Source: Ammoniphilus resinae (GTDB taxonomy: Bacteria > Bacillota > Bacilli > Aneurinibacillales > RAOX-1). Taken from it: DNA of 64,000 nt. The notes under the pieces were generated by a model. It did no database searches and was not told the DNA's origin. It worked only from the letters and a program-made list of their open reading frames with translations. Every line of letters starts with the position of its first letter. The stretch's first letter is position 1. Positions 15,355 to 24,286 of the stretch are shown piece by piece. The stretch lies in NCBI RefSeq assembly GCF_017873965.1, contig NZ_JAGGKT010000008.1, forward strand, positions 1-64,000, given 5' to 3'. The position numbers were made by a program, and so were the translations under genes.

Positions 15355-17690
15355 TGGTGAAGGTAAATCGAGATCTTTTACAGTGGGTGGTTAAACAGAA
15401 TCTGCAAGAGGAGCTTTTACGGGGAAATTTTGGTTTGGAAAAGGAAAATATACGGGTGGATGGAAATGGGATGCTTGCCCTTACACCCCATCCAAAAGCA
15501 TTCGGTAATAAAATGGAAAACCCCTATATCCGAACAGATTTTTCCGAGAGTCAGATTGAAATGATCACACCTGTATTTCAAACCATTAGTGAAACGTATG
15601 ATTTCATGGAGACCCTTCATGATATCGTGACCCTTGAATTAGAAGAGGAATACTTATGGCCCAGCAGTAATCCTCCAGTTTTGCCAAAAGATGAGGAAAT
15701 CCCCATTGCTTTGATGAGTGATCCGGTGGAGGACCAATATCGCATGCAATTGGCTGAAAAATACGGCAGGAAAAGGCAATTAATGAGCGGGATCCACTAC
15801 AACTTTTCGTTCCATGAGGGACTTTTAAAAAAGTTATATGAGGGCCTGCATACTGACAGCTCCTATAAAGATTTTAAAAACCAACTGTATTTGAAGGTGG
15901 CGCGAAACTTATTAAGGTACCGCTGGCTACTTGTTTATCTAACTGGTGCTAGTCCTGTTTTTAATAAAACGTATCTCGAACAATGTGTCCAATTGAGCGA
16001 TCATTTTGATGACGAAAGCTACTTCTTCCCCAACATGAATTCACTGCGGAACAGTATTTGCGGCTATCGGAATCAAAAGCCCATTTATGTATCTTTTGAT
16101 TCGGTGGAGACTTATGTTCGCGACCTTCAATCATTGGTTCAGGCGGGGGAATTGCTAAGTGCCAGAGAGTATTATAGCTCGGTACGCATCAAGCCTGCAA
16201 AAGGAAAGGACTTTATAAATTCTTTACTACAGGATGGAATTGCCTATTTGGAGCTGCGCATGATCGATCTAAACCCTCTTTACAAAGTGGGAATCAGCAA
16301 AGACATCATGCAATTCATCCATCTGTTTCTCATCTTGATGCTCTTGTTAGAAGATGAACCCTTTGGCGAGATAGAGCAAAACCTTGCCGATCAGAATCAT
16401 GAAAGTTTGATTATGGATGGGATTCAGGGAAAGTGGTTTGGTGCCGAAGAACACTTTATTACACTAGTGGAAAGAGCATTAGGAGTTTTGGAAACCATGG
16501 AAGAAATGCTGCAAGTGATCACCCCAGATCATGAGTCATTCACGCGCTTGCTTGAACAGGCGAAACAAATCATCCAGCATTCGGAGCTCAATTTTGCTTC
16601 GATCGTGAAAGCTGCAACCCAGCAATCCTCTTATCTGGCCTATCACATGGATAAAGCGAAGCAATATGCTGAGGAGAGCAAGGCGAGCGGTTATAAATTT
16701 CTGGGATATGAGGACTTGGAGCTCTCCACCCAGCTGTTATTGAAAGCTGCACTGAAAAGGGGAATTCGGTTTGAAATGTTGGATCGGGAAGAAAATTTTA
16801 TCCTCTTGCAAAAAGGTGATCATACCGAATATGTCAAACAGGCAACGAAAACTTCCCTTGATTCATACAGCACCGTGTTAATCATGGAAAATAAGGTGGT
16901 CACCAAGAAGGTCCTGGAGCGTCAAGGAATTCGTGTTCCTCAAGGGCGGGTCTATAGCGATTTAAACACTGCACTTGGTGACTATGAGATGTTTCGGGAT
17001 CAGACGATTGTGATTAAGCCGAAGTCTACCAATTTTGGTCTGGGCATTACGATTTTTGCTGCCGGCGGTTTCTCCCGGGGGGATTTTCAGAAAGCTTTCG
17101 AAATGGCCTTTGCACATGACAAAACCGTTCTGCTTGAGGAATTTATTAGCGGGAAGGAATATCGATTCCTTGTCATGGGTGATGAGGTGGTAGGCGTCCT
17201 CCATCGCGTTCCTGCCAACGTCGTAGGAAACGGACTGCATACGATAGAACAGCTTGTAGCAGATAAAAACAAGGATCCATTAAGAGGAAAAGGATATAAA
17301 ACTCCGCTTGAACGGCTACAATTGGGTGAAGCGGAAGAGATGTTTTTAAAACATCAAGGCAAGGACCGTTCCTATGTTCCAGGTGCAGGCGAAACCGTTT
17401 ATTTAAGAGAAAACTCCAATATCAGCACAGGAGGAGACAGTATCGACCTAACGGATGAAATTCCGGATCGTTATAAAAGGATTGCTGTGAAAGCGGCGAA
17501 AGCTGCGGGCGCTACGTTCTGCGGAGTCGATATGATGATCAACGATATGGAAAAATATGCCAGCGATAGGAACTACTCGATTATTGAAATCAACTTCAAT
17601 CCGGCTATTCATATTCATTGTTTTCCATTCAAAGGGACAAACCGGAAGGCCGATGAAAAAATCCTTGATTTGTTGTTTGGTAAACTTTAA
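15351..17690 (+). CDS. gshF: Bifunctional glutathione synthase GshF (GshAB)
   Basis: A 779-residue fusion making glutathione in two ATP-dependent steps. The N-terminal glutamate-cysteine ligase part (about 1-470) shows NFGLEKENIRV, TDFSESQIEMITP, MSGIHYNFSF and ELRMIDLNP. The C-terminal ATP-grasp part (about 490-779) shows TIVIKPKSTNFGLGITIF, VLLEEFISGKEYRFLVMGDEVV and SIIEINFNPAIHIHCFPFKG. Fusion is the Gram-positive form (Streptococcus, Listeria). Most Bacillaceae use bacillithiol instead, so gshF here may be acquired. It overlaps the MATE stop by 4 nt and probably depends on the ArsR-controlled promoter. Confidence 0.94.
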   Translation: MMVKVNRDLLQWVVKQNLQEELLRGNFGLEKENIRVDGNGMLALTPHPKAFGNKMENPYIRTDFSESQIEMITPVFQTISETYDFMETLHDIVTLELEEEYLWPSSNPPVLPKDEEIPIALMSDPVEDQYRMQLAEKYGRKRQLMSGIHYNFSFHEGLLKKLYEGLHTDSSYKDFKNQLYLKVARNLLRYRWLLVYLTGASPVFNKTYLEQCVQLSDHFDDESYFFPNMNSLRNSICGYRNQKPIYVSFDSVETYVRDLQSLVQAGELLSAREYYSSVRIKPAKGKDFINSLLQDGIAYLELRMIDLNPLYKVGISKDIMQFIHLFLILMLLLEDEPFGEIEQNLADQNHESLIMDGIQGKWFGAEEHFITLVERALGVLETMEEMLQVITPDHESFTRLLEQAKQIIQHSELNFASIVKAATQQSSYLAYHMDKAKQYAEESKASGYKFLGYEDLELSTQLLLKAALKRGIRFEMLDREENFILLQKGDHTEYVKQATKTSLDSYSTVLIMENKVVTKKVLERQGIRVPQGRVYSDLNTALGDYEMFRDQTIVIKPKSTNFGLGITIFAAGGFSRGDFQKAFEMAFAHDKTVLLEEFISGKEYRFLVMGDEVVGVLHRVPANVVGNGLHTIEQLVADKNKDPLRGKGYKTPLERLQLGEAEEMFLKHQGKDRSYVPGAGETVYLRENSNISTGGDSIDLTDEIPDRYKRIAVKAAKAAGATFCGVDMMINDMEKYASDRNYSIIEINFNPAIHIHCFPFKGTNRKADEKILDLLFGKL

Positions 17691-17699
17691 GAGACAATT

Positions 17700-17727
17700 A
17701 GACTGTCGAGAATTCGGCAGTCTTTTT
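17700..17727 (+). terminator. Terminator after gshF
   Basis: AGACTGTCG and CGGCAGTCT pair around AGAATT, followed by TTTTGAT. It ends the MATE-gshF transcript 10 nt after the stop. Confidence 0.85.
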
Positions 17728-17805
17728 GATCTGTCATTCATTATAATCCCATTTTCCATGTATACTGGTAATAAATAGTGTTCTTATTCATTGGAGGGTT
17801 CTACC

Positions 17806-18687
17806 ATGGAGTGGCAGCAGCTTGAATACTTTAAGACCTTAGCTCGGTTACAGCATGTGACTCGTGCAGCTGAGACCCTTTCCATTTCCCAATCAGCCTT
17901 AAGCCGTTCCATTGCGCGTTTAGAAGAAGAACTAGGTGTCCCGTTATTCAATCGTCAGGGCCGCTCGATTATGCTGAATCAGTATGGGGAACTTTTTTTG
18001 AAACGGGTAACCCGCATTTTAATGGAATTCACCGCCGGAAAACAAGAGCTTCAAGATTTGCTTCATCCAGAATACGGTGAAGTCGCGTTGGGATTCCTCC
18101 ATACCTTGGCCACTAGCTTGATTCCAGATTTGCTGGGCTCATTTCGTGCTCACGCACCAACGATCCATTTTCAATTGACCCAAAATCATAGTTACTCCCT
18201 GTTGGAGCAGTTGAATGCAGGGAAGCTGGATCTTTGCCTCATAGCCGAACCGACGGAAACCAAACTGCCTATTCAATGGATTCCACTGTGGAGCGAGGAG
18301 ATTTTTGCCATCCTACCACTTGACCATTCTTTGGCTGGTAGTGAAAGCATTACATTAGAAGAAATCGCACATGAATCTTTCATCTTCTTAAAAAAGGGGT
18401 ATACGTTACGTCAAACGACCGACGACTTGTTCAGACAAATAGGAATTACGCCTAAGATTTTGTTCGAAGGTGACGAAGTGGCAACCGCAGCAGGACTTGT
18501 CGCTGCCGGGTTGGGCGTTTCCCTGCTCCCCGATGTAGGAAACAATAACAAAGTGGCACAAGTACCCATCCGGAAGCCCAAAGGCCAACGCGTAATCGGA
18601 ATGGCATTGGTTAAAGACCGCTATATGTCACCAGCGGCTACGCGATTCAAGGAGTTTGTGTTGAACCATTTTAGGATGGTGGAATGA
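17806..18687 (+). CDS. LysR-family transcriptional regulator
   Basis: A 293-residue regulator. The N-terminal HTH is LEYFKTLARLQHVTRAAETLSISQSALSRSIARLEEELG, and the C-terminal substrate-binding fold (about 88-290) includes GKLDLCLIAEP and AAGLVAAGLGVSLLPD. A TTG/ATG choice exists; the ATG at 17806 follows TTGGAGGGTTCTACC. It converges with the YczE gene, separated only by the hairpin array. LysR regulators often control divergent neighbours, but upstream lies the end of gshF, so the target is not evident. Confidence 0.9.
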   Translation: MEWQQLEYFKTLARLQHVTRAAETLSISQSALSRSIARLEEELGVPLFNRQGRSIMLNQYGELFLKRVTRILMEFTAGKQELQDLLHPEYGEVALGFLHTLATSLIPDLLGSFRAHAPTIHFQLTQNHSYSLLEQLNAGKLDLCLIAEPTETKLPIQWIPLWSEEIFAILPLDHSLAGSESITLEEIAHESFIFLKKGYTLRQTTDDLFRQIGITPKILFEGDEVATAAGLVAAGLGVSLLPDVGNNNKVAQVPIRKPKGQRVIGMALVKDRYMSPAATRFKEFVLNHFRMVE

Positions 18688-18692
18688 TTTAG

Positions 18693-18843
18693 GGATTCGG
18701 ACACAAATCTCTAGTTTCCTTCTATCTCAGTCCGAATCAGGCTTGGATTCGGACTCAATTCCATAGTTTCTCTCTATCTCAGTCCGAATCAGGCTTGGAT
18801 TCGGACTCGATTCCATGGTTTCTCTCTATCTCAGTCCGAATCA
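18693..18843. repeat. 52-bp hairpin array, family 1, 3 units
   Basis: Units start at 18693, 18745 and 18797, exactly 52 bp apart. Each has arms GATTCGGACT and AGTCCGAATC, a 21-25 nt inner part (ATTCCATAGTTTCTCTCTAT) and a 7-8 nt linker. The first left arm is slightly decayed (ATTCGGACAC). The array fills the whole gap between the LysR stop (18687) and the TGA stop of the converging YczE gene (18843-18841), which lies in the last arm. Confidence 0.95.
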
Positions 18844-19467
18844 CGAAGATACCCCCTCTTGCGTATGTTTTCTATCCAGTTTTGCAACCAAAGGCACAAA
18901 TAAATTAATCATCACTCCCGAAAAAAAGGCGGATAGAATCGTACCTACCCCAATCGGTCCACCGAAAATAAAAGCAAAAAACACAAGGACGATACTGATC
19001 AATGCTCTAGAAATCGCGAAATTCAATCCCGTTAATCTTGTAATAATCTGCATGGAGCGGTCCAGGGGATTAGGGGCAAAATCGGCCTGCAAGTTGACAG
19101 CGATGCCTAATCCGCCAAAAACTATTCCAATAACTAAACAGATGATTCTACTAAAAATGGTTTCTGGCTGCAGCCATTCAGTTAGTAGATACATCCATAA
19201 ATCAATCCCGGCCCCTGTAATCAACGAGGTCAGTAATGCCAGGAATTCCGGACGACGTCTTCCGGCTACCGCATTACACAAAACCAAGAAGAGCCCCAAA
19301 ATGATTTCCCAGCTGCCAATTGTCAATCCAAAACTTCGATACATCCCCACGAGCAACGCATCAAAGGGTGCAGTTCCCAAGTTAGAACGGATGCTCAAGG
19401 CAATGCCGAATGTCAATATAAAGATACCTAGAAAATAAAATGTAAATCTACGAAGGGATAGGCCCAT
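18841..19467 (-). CDS. YczE/YyaS/YitT-family membrane protein
   Basis: A 208-residue integral membrane protein with about five helices. Family hallmarks are LGIFILTFGIALSIRSNLGTAPFDAL, ITGAGIDLWMYL and NLQADFAPNPLDRSMQII. YczE-type proteins are linked genetically to surfactin production in B. subtilis, but the biochemical role is unknown. Start ATG follows AAGGTGAGTTTCT right after the GNAT stop. The genes 20500-18841 form a TetR-GNAT-YczE operon. The TGA stop belongs to the hairpin array. Confidence 0.9.
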   Translation of the reverse strand: MGLSLRRFTFYFLGIFILTFGIALSIRSNLGTAPFDALLVGMYRSFGLTIGSWEIILGLFLVLCNAVAGRRRPEFLALLTSLITGAGIDLWMYLLTEWLQPETIFSRIICLVIGIVFGGLGIAVNLQADFAPNPLDRSMQIITRLTGLNFAISRALISIVLVFFAFIFGGPIGVGTILSAFFSGVMINLFVPLVAKLDRKHTQEGVSS

Positions 19468-19478
19468 AGAAACTCACC

Positions 19479-19907
19479 TTAGAATGCAAGATTTTTCACC
19501 ATTAGAACATGCGGAATCCCATCTTCCATAAATTCTGGGGACTTCGTTTCGTATCCTAACTTGTGATAAAAACCCTCTGCATGTGTTTGACCATGTAATT
19601 TTGCCTTGCCTAGCCCTAGTTCATGGGCGAGTTGTTCAAGTGTCCCAATAATTAATTTACCAAGCCCATATTTTCGATAGGGAGCCAAAACGCAAATGCG
19701 TTCTAATTTGGCCTGTCCATCTACAATCCGCAATCTCCCTGTTCCAACAGGTTGATCCTCAAAATAAACTAAAATATGTTTCGCATGTGCGTCATGTTCG
19801 TCATATTCAATTTCTTCCGGTACCCCTTGTTCCTCCACGAATACCGCTTTTCTGATCTGAAACGCGTCATCTAGTTGTTTTTGATTTGTAACACGCTTGG
19901 CTTCCAT
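19479..19907 (-). CDS. GNAT-family N-acetyltransferase
   Basis: About 142 residues. The acetyl-CoA site is LERICVLAPYRKYGLGKLIIGTLEQLA (Q/RxxGxG/A loop as RKYGLG). The N-terminal half AFQIRKAVFVEEQGVPEEIEYDEHDAHAKHILVY is typical of the ElaA/YjcF type. The acceptor is unknown. An ATG at 19916 overlaps the TetR stop; GAGGAAGG stands 9 nt ahead of the ATG at 19907, which is preferred. Second gene of the TetR-led operon. Confidence 0.88.
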   Translation of the reverse strand: MEAKRVTNQKQLDDAFQIRKAVFVEEQGVPEEIEYDEHDAHAKHILVYFEDQPVGTGRLRIVDGQAKLERICVLAPYRKYGLGKLIIGTLEQLAHELGLGKAKLHGQTHAEGFYHKLGYETKSPEFMEDGIPHVLMVKNLAF

Positions 19908-19912
19908 GAAAA

Positions 19913-20500
19913 TCATCCTTCCTCATTTTTGATTCCATCCCAAAAAATCTTCCAAATACTCGAAAGTCGTTGGTTAAATTCATCTGTATCGTAAAAAAAC
20001 ATCTGCATAGAGATTCCATCAATTAAGCAATAAAAAGCGGCTAACAGATTCTCTATTTCCTGGTTTTTAATTACCTTTTCCCTTATACCCTCTTCAAATA
20101 CTTCGCGGTATAACTTAGAAGTTTGTTGTTCCATTTTCATAATTTCATGACGGATGGTTGCCTCTAAGAATGATGGAGGAAAATGGATTGCACGTTTATA
20201 AAAAGCGGTTTGTTCTGGATTCTTGACTTTGTATTGGTAGCCTTGATATAAGATAAACTGCAGTTTTTTCTCTACGGTCTCCAAGTGCATTTCATCATGC
20301 ATTTCTTTGATAAAACCAATATAGTCTTGGGCCATATCTTTAAAGACCGCTAGAAACAAGTCCTCTTTCTTCCGAAAGTAGGTGGCAATTGACTGCTTTT
20401 TGATTCCGACAGCTTCTGCTATGTGAGCAAGAGATGTCCCCTCATATCCGTTTGTAGCGAAAAGAGTTAACGCTATGTTTTTAATTCGTTTTTCTGTCAT
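19913..20500 (-). CDS. TetR/AcrR-family regulator
   Basis: A 195-residue repressor. The N-terminal HTH is RIKNIALTLFATNGYEGTSLAHIAEAVGIKKQSIATYFRKKEDLF; the C-terminal helices form the ligand pocket (AAFYCLIDGISMQMFFY). Start ATG at 20500 follows GAGGTGGGACT; the longer in-frame reading to 20551 runs through the operator and is rejected. A perfect palindrome 15 bp upstream suggests autoregulation and control of the downstream acetyltransferase and YczE genes. Ligand unknown. Confidence 0.9.
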   Translation of the reverse strand: MTEKRIKNIALTLFATNGYEGTSLAHIAEAVGIKKQSIATYFRKKEDLFLAVFKDMAQDYIGFIKEMHDEMHLETVEKKLQFILYQGYQYKVKNPEQTAFYKRAIHFPPSFLEATIRHEIMKMEQQTSKLYREVFEEGIREKVIKNQEIENLLAAFYCLIDGISMQMFFYDTDEFNQRLSSIWKIFWDGIKNEEG

Positions 20501-20514
20501 AGTCCCACCTCTAC

Positions 20515-20530
20515 CCTGACAATCGTCAGG
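20515..20530. promoter_or_regulatory. TetR operator palindrome
   Basis: CCTGACAATCGTCAGG: 6-bp perfect arms (CCTGAC / GTCAGG) around 4 bp, just upstream of the TetR gene ribosome binding site. Likely the autoregulatory operator. Confidence 0.7.
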
Positions 20531-20587
20531 TAATAATAGCATGATTCCCAATCTAAATCAACCTATAGTAGAAAGCTTCTATTTGTG

Positions 20588-20935
20588 ATGAGAGTGCAAC
20601 TTTTTGAAGCCCTTCGTTACATGAAGGATTATAAAGGAACAATTACGTATGTGGAAATCAATAGTGAAGGGCTTGCAATCGTCAAGTGGCAGAAGGATAC
20701 AATTTATCCGAGCGGCAAGCCGTTGGAGCTGGGCACTAAGCCCACACCATTCGGCGAATCCGTTTATTTCTCAGATCAATGGATGACCGACTCGCTTTCT
20801 TACGGTACGGTCGACAGCAACGGAAAGAGATTACAAATTGAGATAATCGACCGATTATCCAATAATCAGTACAAGAATGCATACATTGTGCCGATTGACG
20901 GGGAAAAGCGAATAGATGCTAACCCAATTGAATAA
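20588..20935 (+). CDS. Small hypothetical protein
   Basis: A 115-residue, cytosolic, mostly beta-rich protein (YKGTITYVEINSEGLAIVKW, RLQIEIIDRLSNNQY). I do not recognise a family. The start is ATG 20588 or the adjoining GTG 20585; the Shine-Dalgarno is weak (AGAAAG). It is divergent from the TetR operon and has its own terminator, which supports a real gene. Confidence 0.55.
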   Translation: MRVQLFEALRYMKDYKGTITYVEINSEGLAIVKWQKDTIYPSGKPLELGTKPTPFGESVYFSDQWMTDSLSYGTVDSNGKRLQIEIIDRLSNNQYKNAYIVPIDGEKRIDANPIE

Positions 20936-20966
20936 AGCAGCCGGTTCTGATACCGCTGCTCTTTAA
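20936..20966 (+). terminator. Terminator after the small hypothetical gene
   Basis: AGCAG-C-CGGT and ACCG-CTGCT pair around TCTGAT and are followed by CTTTAAA. Confidence 0.7.
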
Positions 20967-21068
20967 AAAAGCTTACGTAAAAGGCGTAAGAGAATTTTGT
21001 TAATAAATGCTAGTACAAGCATATCAACAATGATCGCAATGAGCGCTGGAGTCAGTGTTAGTAGTTAA

Positions 21069-22262
21069 TTAACATTGACTTTTAAATTCGAAAATATCAT
21101 CAACCGCTTGGCGATATCCACCAGATCGTTGAAAGGATTCCCTCATCTTTGCCACAGCCTTTCGGAAAGATGGCTGGTTTAGAACATATTCTACAGATTC
21201 TCGTAATTGATTTGCAGTCGTATTTTGCATTTGTAATTGAATTCCAGCTCCGATATGCGCAACTTGCGCGGCAATGATTGGCTGATCCGCGCTCAGTGGG
21301 AATAGAATAAGTGGAACCCCGTAATATAGACCTTCATGGGTACTGTTCATTCCACCATGTGTAATAAATAGCTTCGTGTATTGCAGAATTTCTGTTTGTG
21401 GAACATAATTTTTTACGATGAAGTTTTTGGGGATTTCCCCCAAATCTGCTTGTTGGGTCTTTTCCCCAATCGACATAACGACGGTGTGATCCGTATTTTT
21501 AAAAGCCTTAAAACATAGCTTATAAAAATCAATGGCTTGATTAAAAACAGTCCCCAGAGAAATGTAAATCAGGTCCTTTCCCTTAATTGCCAGGTCGAAG
21601 TTTTCCTTCGTTGATCGTGAAGAAATGGATGGACCTACAAATTTATAGGTTTGGTCGAACGCTTCTCCATGTGGTTGAAACTCTCTCGTTGTATAAACAA
21701 TGGTACATGGTGCAGGATTACAAAAAACCTCATAAGGAGAATGGATCTCAACCCCATACCTTTCCTTTACCTTGGCCGTAAGGCTCTGGAATTCATCGGA
21801 TATAGGTTTAACGATTTCAGTAGGAATGGTCTTAGAAAACTGATCCAACATGGTATTGAATGATACTTCGGTCTGTGCAAAAGAAGTACAAGAATTGATG
21901 GCAGGAAGCTGAAGAATCTGGGCAAGTATACGTCCACAACCAAACATGGAATCGTAGATGATGTAATCAAAATGCTCTCCTTTGATCTGTTCAAGAACGC
22001 TAGGTATGACAATATCTGCCGTATGTAAAAGACCGTTGACTCTTTCGAGTAAATAATTTCTTCCCCCTGAGATAAAGGCTTTTACAAATTTTTCACCGTC
22101 AAATGTTCGTACCGTTGCTCCCGTTTTCTCCATCCGGTCACGAAAGGCTTCTATACAAAAGTACACTACCTCTTCTCCACGTGAAATAAGCTCCTGCACT
22201 ACGCCTATAGTTGGATTGATATGTCCTTCTGATCCACCATTAATAAATAAAACACGGGCCAT
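21069..22262 (-). CDS. MGT-type glycosyltransferase (GT1)
   Basis: A 397-residue UDP-sugar-dependent glycosyltransferase of the macrolide-glycosyltransferase/YjiC-YojK group. The N-terminal acceptor domain contains FINGGSEGHINPTIGVVQEL; the C-terminal donor domain has the GT1 signature from YVPQTEILQYTKLFITHGGMNSTHEGLYYGVPLILFPLSADQ. Relatives glycosylate macrolides, flavonoids and other small hydrophobic molecules, often as self-protection or detoxification. Start ATG follows AAAGGAGCAGTAGAA. The adjacent lipoprotein gene (22321) is on the same strand 58 bp upstream. Confidence 0.9.
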   Translation of the reverse strand: MARVLFINGGSEGHINPTIGVVQELISRGEEVVYFCIEAFRDRMEKTGATVRTFDGEKFVKAFISGGRNYLLERVNGLLHTADIVIPSVLEQIKGEHFDYIIYDSMFGCGRILAQILQLPAINSCTSFAQTEVSFNTMLDQFSKTIPTEIVKPISDEFQSLTAKVKERYGVEIHSPYEVFCNPAPCTIVYTTREFQPHGEAFDQTYKFVGPSISSRSTKENFDLAIKGKDLIYISLGTVFNQAIDFYKLCFKAFKNTDHTVVMSIGEKTQQADLGEIPKNFIVKNYVPQTEILQYTKLFITHGGMNSTHEGLYYGVPLILFPLSADQPIIAAQVAHIGAGIQLQMQNTTANQLRESVEYVLNQPSFRKAVAKMRESFQRSGGYRQAVDDIFEFKSQC

Positions 22263-22320
22263 TTCTACTGCTCCTTAAAGTTTATTCTGCATTGACTGAA
22301 TAGGGTTGCCGCAGGTAGCA

Positions 22321-23340
22321 TCATTCAGGACTGTAGATTCCATTTACATACACGTTATGTCCGAAGTATGACTCACCATTGTCCCGGACATAAAGATCTG
22401 TACTGGATATCATAGATAGGGATAATTCATACTTTCCATCCCTAAAGATCATTTCCGCATAGGAAGGTGTAGCTTTTTCTGAATCAATGGTGCCGATATT
22501 GACCCCTCCATTCATCATTGCTTCTTTATTCGCTGCATAAAAGGCATCAAGACTGAATAAAAGCCCATCACCAGAAGCCTCTTTGATCGTTATCGTAGAG
22601 CCAGCCAGCTCATTAGAGCCATTCAACTTATAGGTTCCAAGATGCAATTGTTGCCATGCGTTAGGAATGCTGTCTTTCGGGTCAGTTTTCAGGCCGACCA
22701 CCACATCTTTAACAGTAAGGATTCGATAGGGAACTCCAGCTCGTGCCCTCTCTTCCAAGGTGTGATCCTCTATAAAACCTGATTCCGTCTGTTTAAAGAT
22801 TAATAGTTGAGAAATAGGTATTGCGCCCATATACCCAAAACCTGTTGTATAATTGGCGATTACGACAATATCCTTCTTTCCGTCAGCACTGACATCCTGG
22901 AAAGAGACTGCAGAGACAGAATAGATGGACTCAGGTGATTCAGGCTCATATTTTAACTCCGTCACCGTATCCCCTTTTTTAAAGTAAAAATGCGGCTGTT
23001 TCTTACCCTTTATCTTTTCTTCGGAAGTGATAAACTCAGACTCCCCCAAATCTTCAAAAACAGTTTGGAAGGATTGATCATTCAATATATCCCCAATGAT
23101 AGGGTCTGAATTTTTTGGAATAGATGGATTCGTTGGGGTAACATCGGCTGAAGAAACGGCCGCATTTGAGGTTGATTGTGCCGTGGTGGGCGAGGATGAA
23201 GGCACTACGTTAACATGAGGAAGTACTTTTGACTCAACAGTTGTTTTGTCAGTTGTGGATGGCTGGGAAGGTGTATTTTCGTTGTTACAACCCGAGATTA
23301 CAAGAATAATACTGAAAAGAAATAAAAAATATCTAGTCAA
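22321..23340 (-). CDS. Putative lipoprotein, unknown function
   Basis: A 339-residue exported lipoprotein. The signal peptide ends with lipobox VISGC (Cys18), followed by a Ser/Thr/Pro-rich linker (about 20-80) and a globular domain (about 80-339) with a calcium-loop-like FG-GAP fragment DVSADGKKDIVVIANY. I do not recognise the family. Start is TTG, after GGAGGACGTTTAGA. Located outside the membrane, anchored by lipid. The upstream 23341-23614 stretch is AT-rich, without an ORF. Confidence 0.75.
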   Translation of the reverse strand: MTRYFLFLFSIILVISGCNNENTPSQPSTTDKTTVESKVLPHVNVVPSSSPTTAQSTSNAAVSSADVTPTNPSIPKNSDPIIGDILNDQSFQTVFEDLGESEFITSEEKIKGKKQPHFYFKKGDTVTELKYEPESPESIYSVSAVSFQDVSADGKKDIVVIANYTTGFGYMGAIPISQLLIFKQTESGFIEDHTLEERARAGVPYRILTVKDVVVGLKTDPKDSIPNAWQQLHLGTYKLNGSNELAGSTITIKEASGDGLLFSLDAFYAANKEAMMNGGVNIGTIDSEKATPSYAEMIFRDGKYELSLSMISSTDLYVRDNGESYFGHNVYVNGIYSPE

Positions 23341-23614
23341 TCTAAACGTCCTCCGGTTCTCAAATATGATCTAATTCTGTCATCTGATACGGTTTACCTC
23401 GAAACAAGGTATTTTTCCACAAAACGAAGAAAAACCTCAGTGCTCGACGAAGTAAGTTAACTGTCTAAGCTCCATAAATTCAATGACCACCCCAGACTAT
23501 GATATACAAAACGATTATAGTTATCATATCATATAACGTTTCGTAAAAACTTAGATTAATAAAGCCAGATTTTCAGGGGAAAATATGTAAAAATATGTAA
23601 GGGTGGAGTAATCC
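23341..23614. other. AT-rich divergent intergenic region
   Basis: Lies between the leftward lipoprotein gene and the rightward CBO0543-type gene. It holds AT-rich promoter-like sequence (TATGATATACAAAACG, TATCATATCATATAAC) and a short direct repeat AAATATGTAA twice at 23581-23600. No gene is seen. Confidence 0.4.
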
Positions 23615-24286
23615 TTGAAAATGGGACAAGCAAAATTATTGGATGAAATCACAGCTCTGGAGGAGAAAGTATCGAACTTAACAAACCATTATTGGCGTAC
23701 TTATTCCAATGCTGATACGTGGGAGTTTTGGCTACTGCTGGCTTTATTCATCCTTCCTTTAGTGGCCCTATATTTTCTCATTGACCGAAAAAGAGCATTT
23801 CATATTGGTTTTTTTGGGTTCAATGTTCATGTCTGGTTCCACTATATAGATATATATGGGTATACGCATGGGCTATGGGGTTATCCATATAAATTAGTTC
23901 CCTTCTTACCTTCAAGTGTTACTTTGGATACAGCTCTTATTCCCGTCTTGTTTATGCTTGTATACCAATGGACAATAAATAATAATAAAAATTATTATCT
24001 ATATCTGACAGGAATGTCTGTTTTTCTTTCATTCTTGTTCAAACCAACCATGGTTGCCTTCGGTTTATTTCAATTGTATAAAGGCATGAATTATTTCCAC
24101 TTGCTTGCTGGTTATATAACAGTTATGTTGGTATCTCGTGGGATAACAAACCTGTTCCTTTATTTTCAAACAACCAAAGAAAATCCCAAGACACCAAATA
24201 CGACCAAGCCAATCGAGAAAGAAACGCCAAAAAGGAAAAGGTTTATTCTGAGTAAATTGTTTCACTTGAAACGAAAAGCAAAGTAA
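23615..24286 (+). CDS. CBO0543-family membrane protein
   Basis: A 223-residue polytopic membrane protein (about five helices after residue 30). Recognisable segments are LLLALFILPLVALYFLIDR, GFFGFNVHVWFHYIDIYGYTHGLWGYPYKLVP and TMVAFGLFQLYKGM. The family is frequent in spore formers and its function is unknown. The N-terminal 28 residues could form a coiled coil (LLDEITALEEKVSNLTNHY), and the tail is Lys/Arg-rich. Start TTG follows GGGTGGAG by 6 nt; an ATG two codons on is the alternative. Confidence 0.8.
   Translation: MKMGQAKLLDEITALEEKVSNLTNHYWRTYSNADTWEFWLLLALFILPLVALYFLIDRKRAFHIGFFGFNVHVWFHYIDIYGYTHGLWGYPYKLVPFLPSSVTLDTALIPVLFMLVYQWTINNNKNYYLYLTGMSVFLSFLFKPTMVAFGLFQLYKGMNYFHLLAGYITVMLVSRGITNLFLYFQTTKENPKTPNTTKPIEKETPKRKRFILSKLFHLKRKAK

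Noticed and set aside
18815-19438. 207-codon plus-strand ORF opposite the YczE gene
   Set aside because: Its composition is typical of antisense to a membrane protein gene, it has no ribosome site, and it lies wholly inside a recognised gene and the repeat array.
20960-21065. Hydrophobic 30-codon minus-strand frame (LTPALIAIIVDMLVLAFINK), like a type I toxin peptide
   Set aside because: No start codon with a ribosome site, and no antitoxin-like RNA promoter could be seen.
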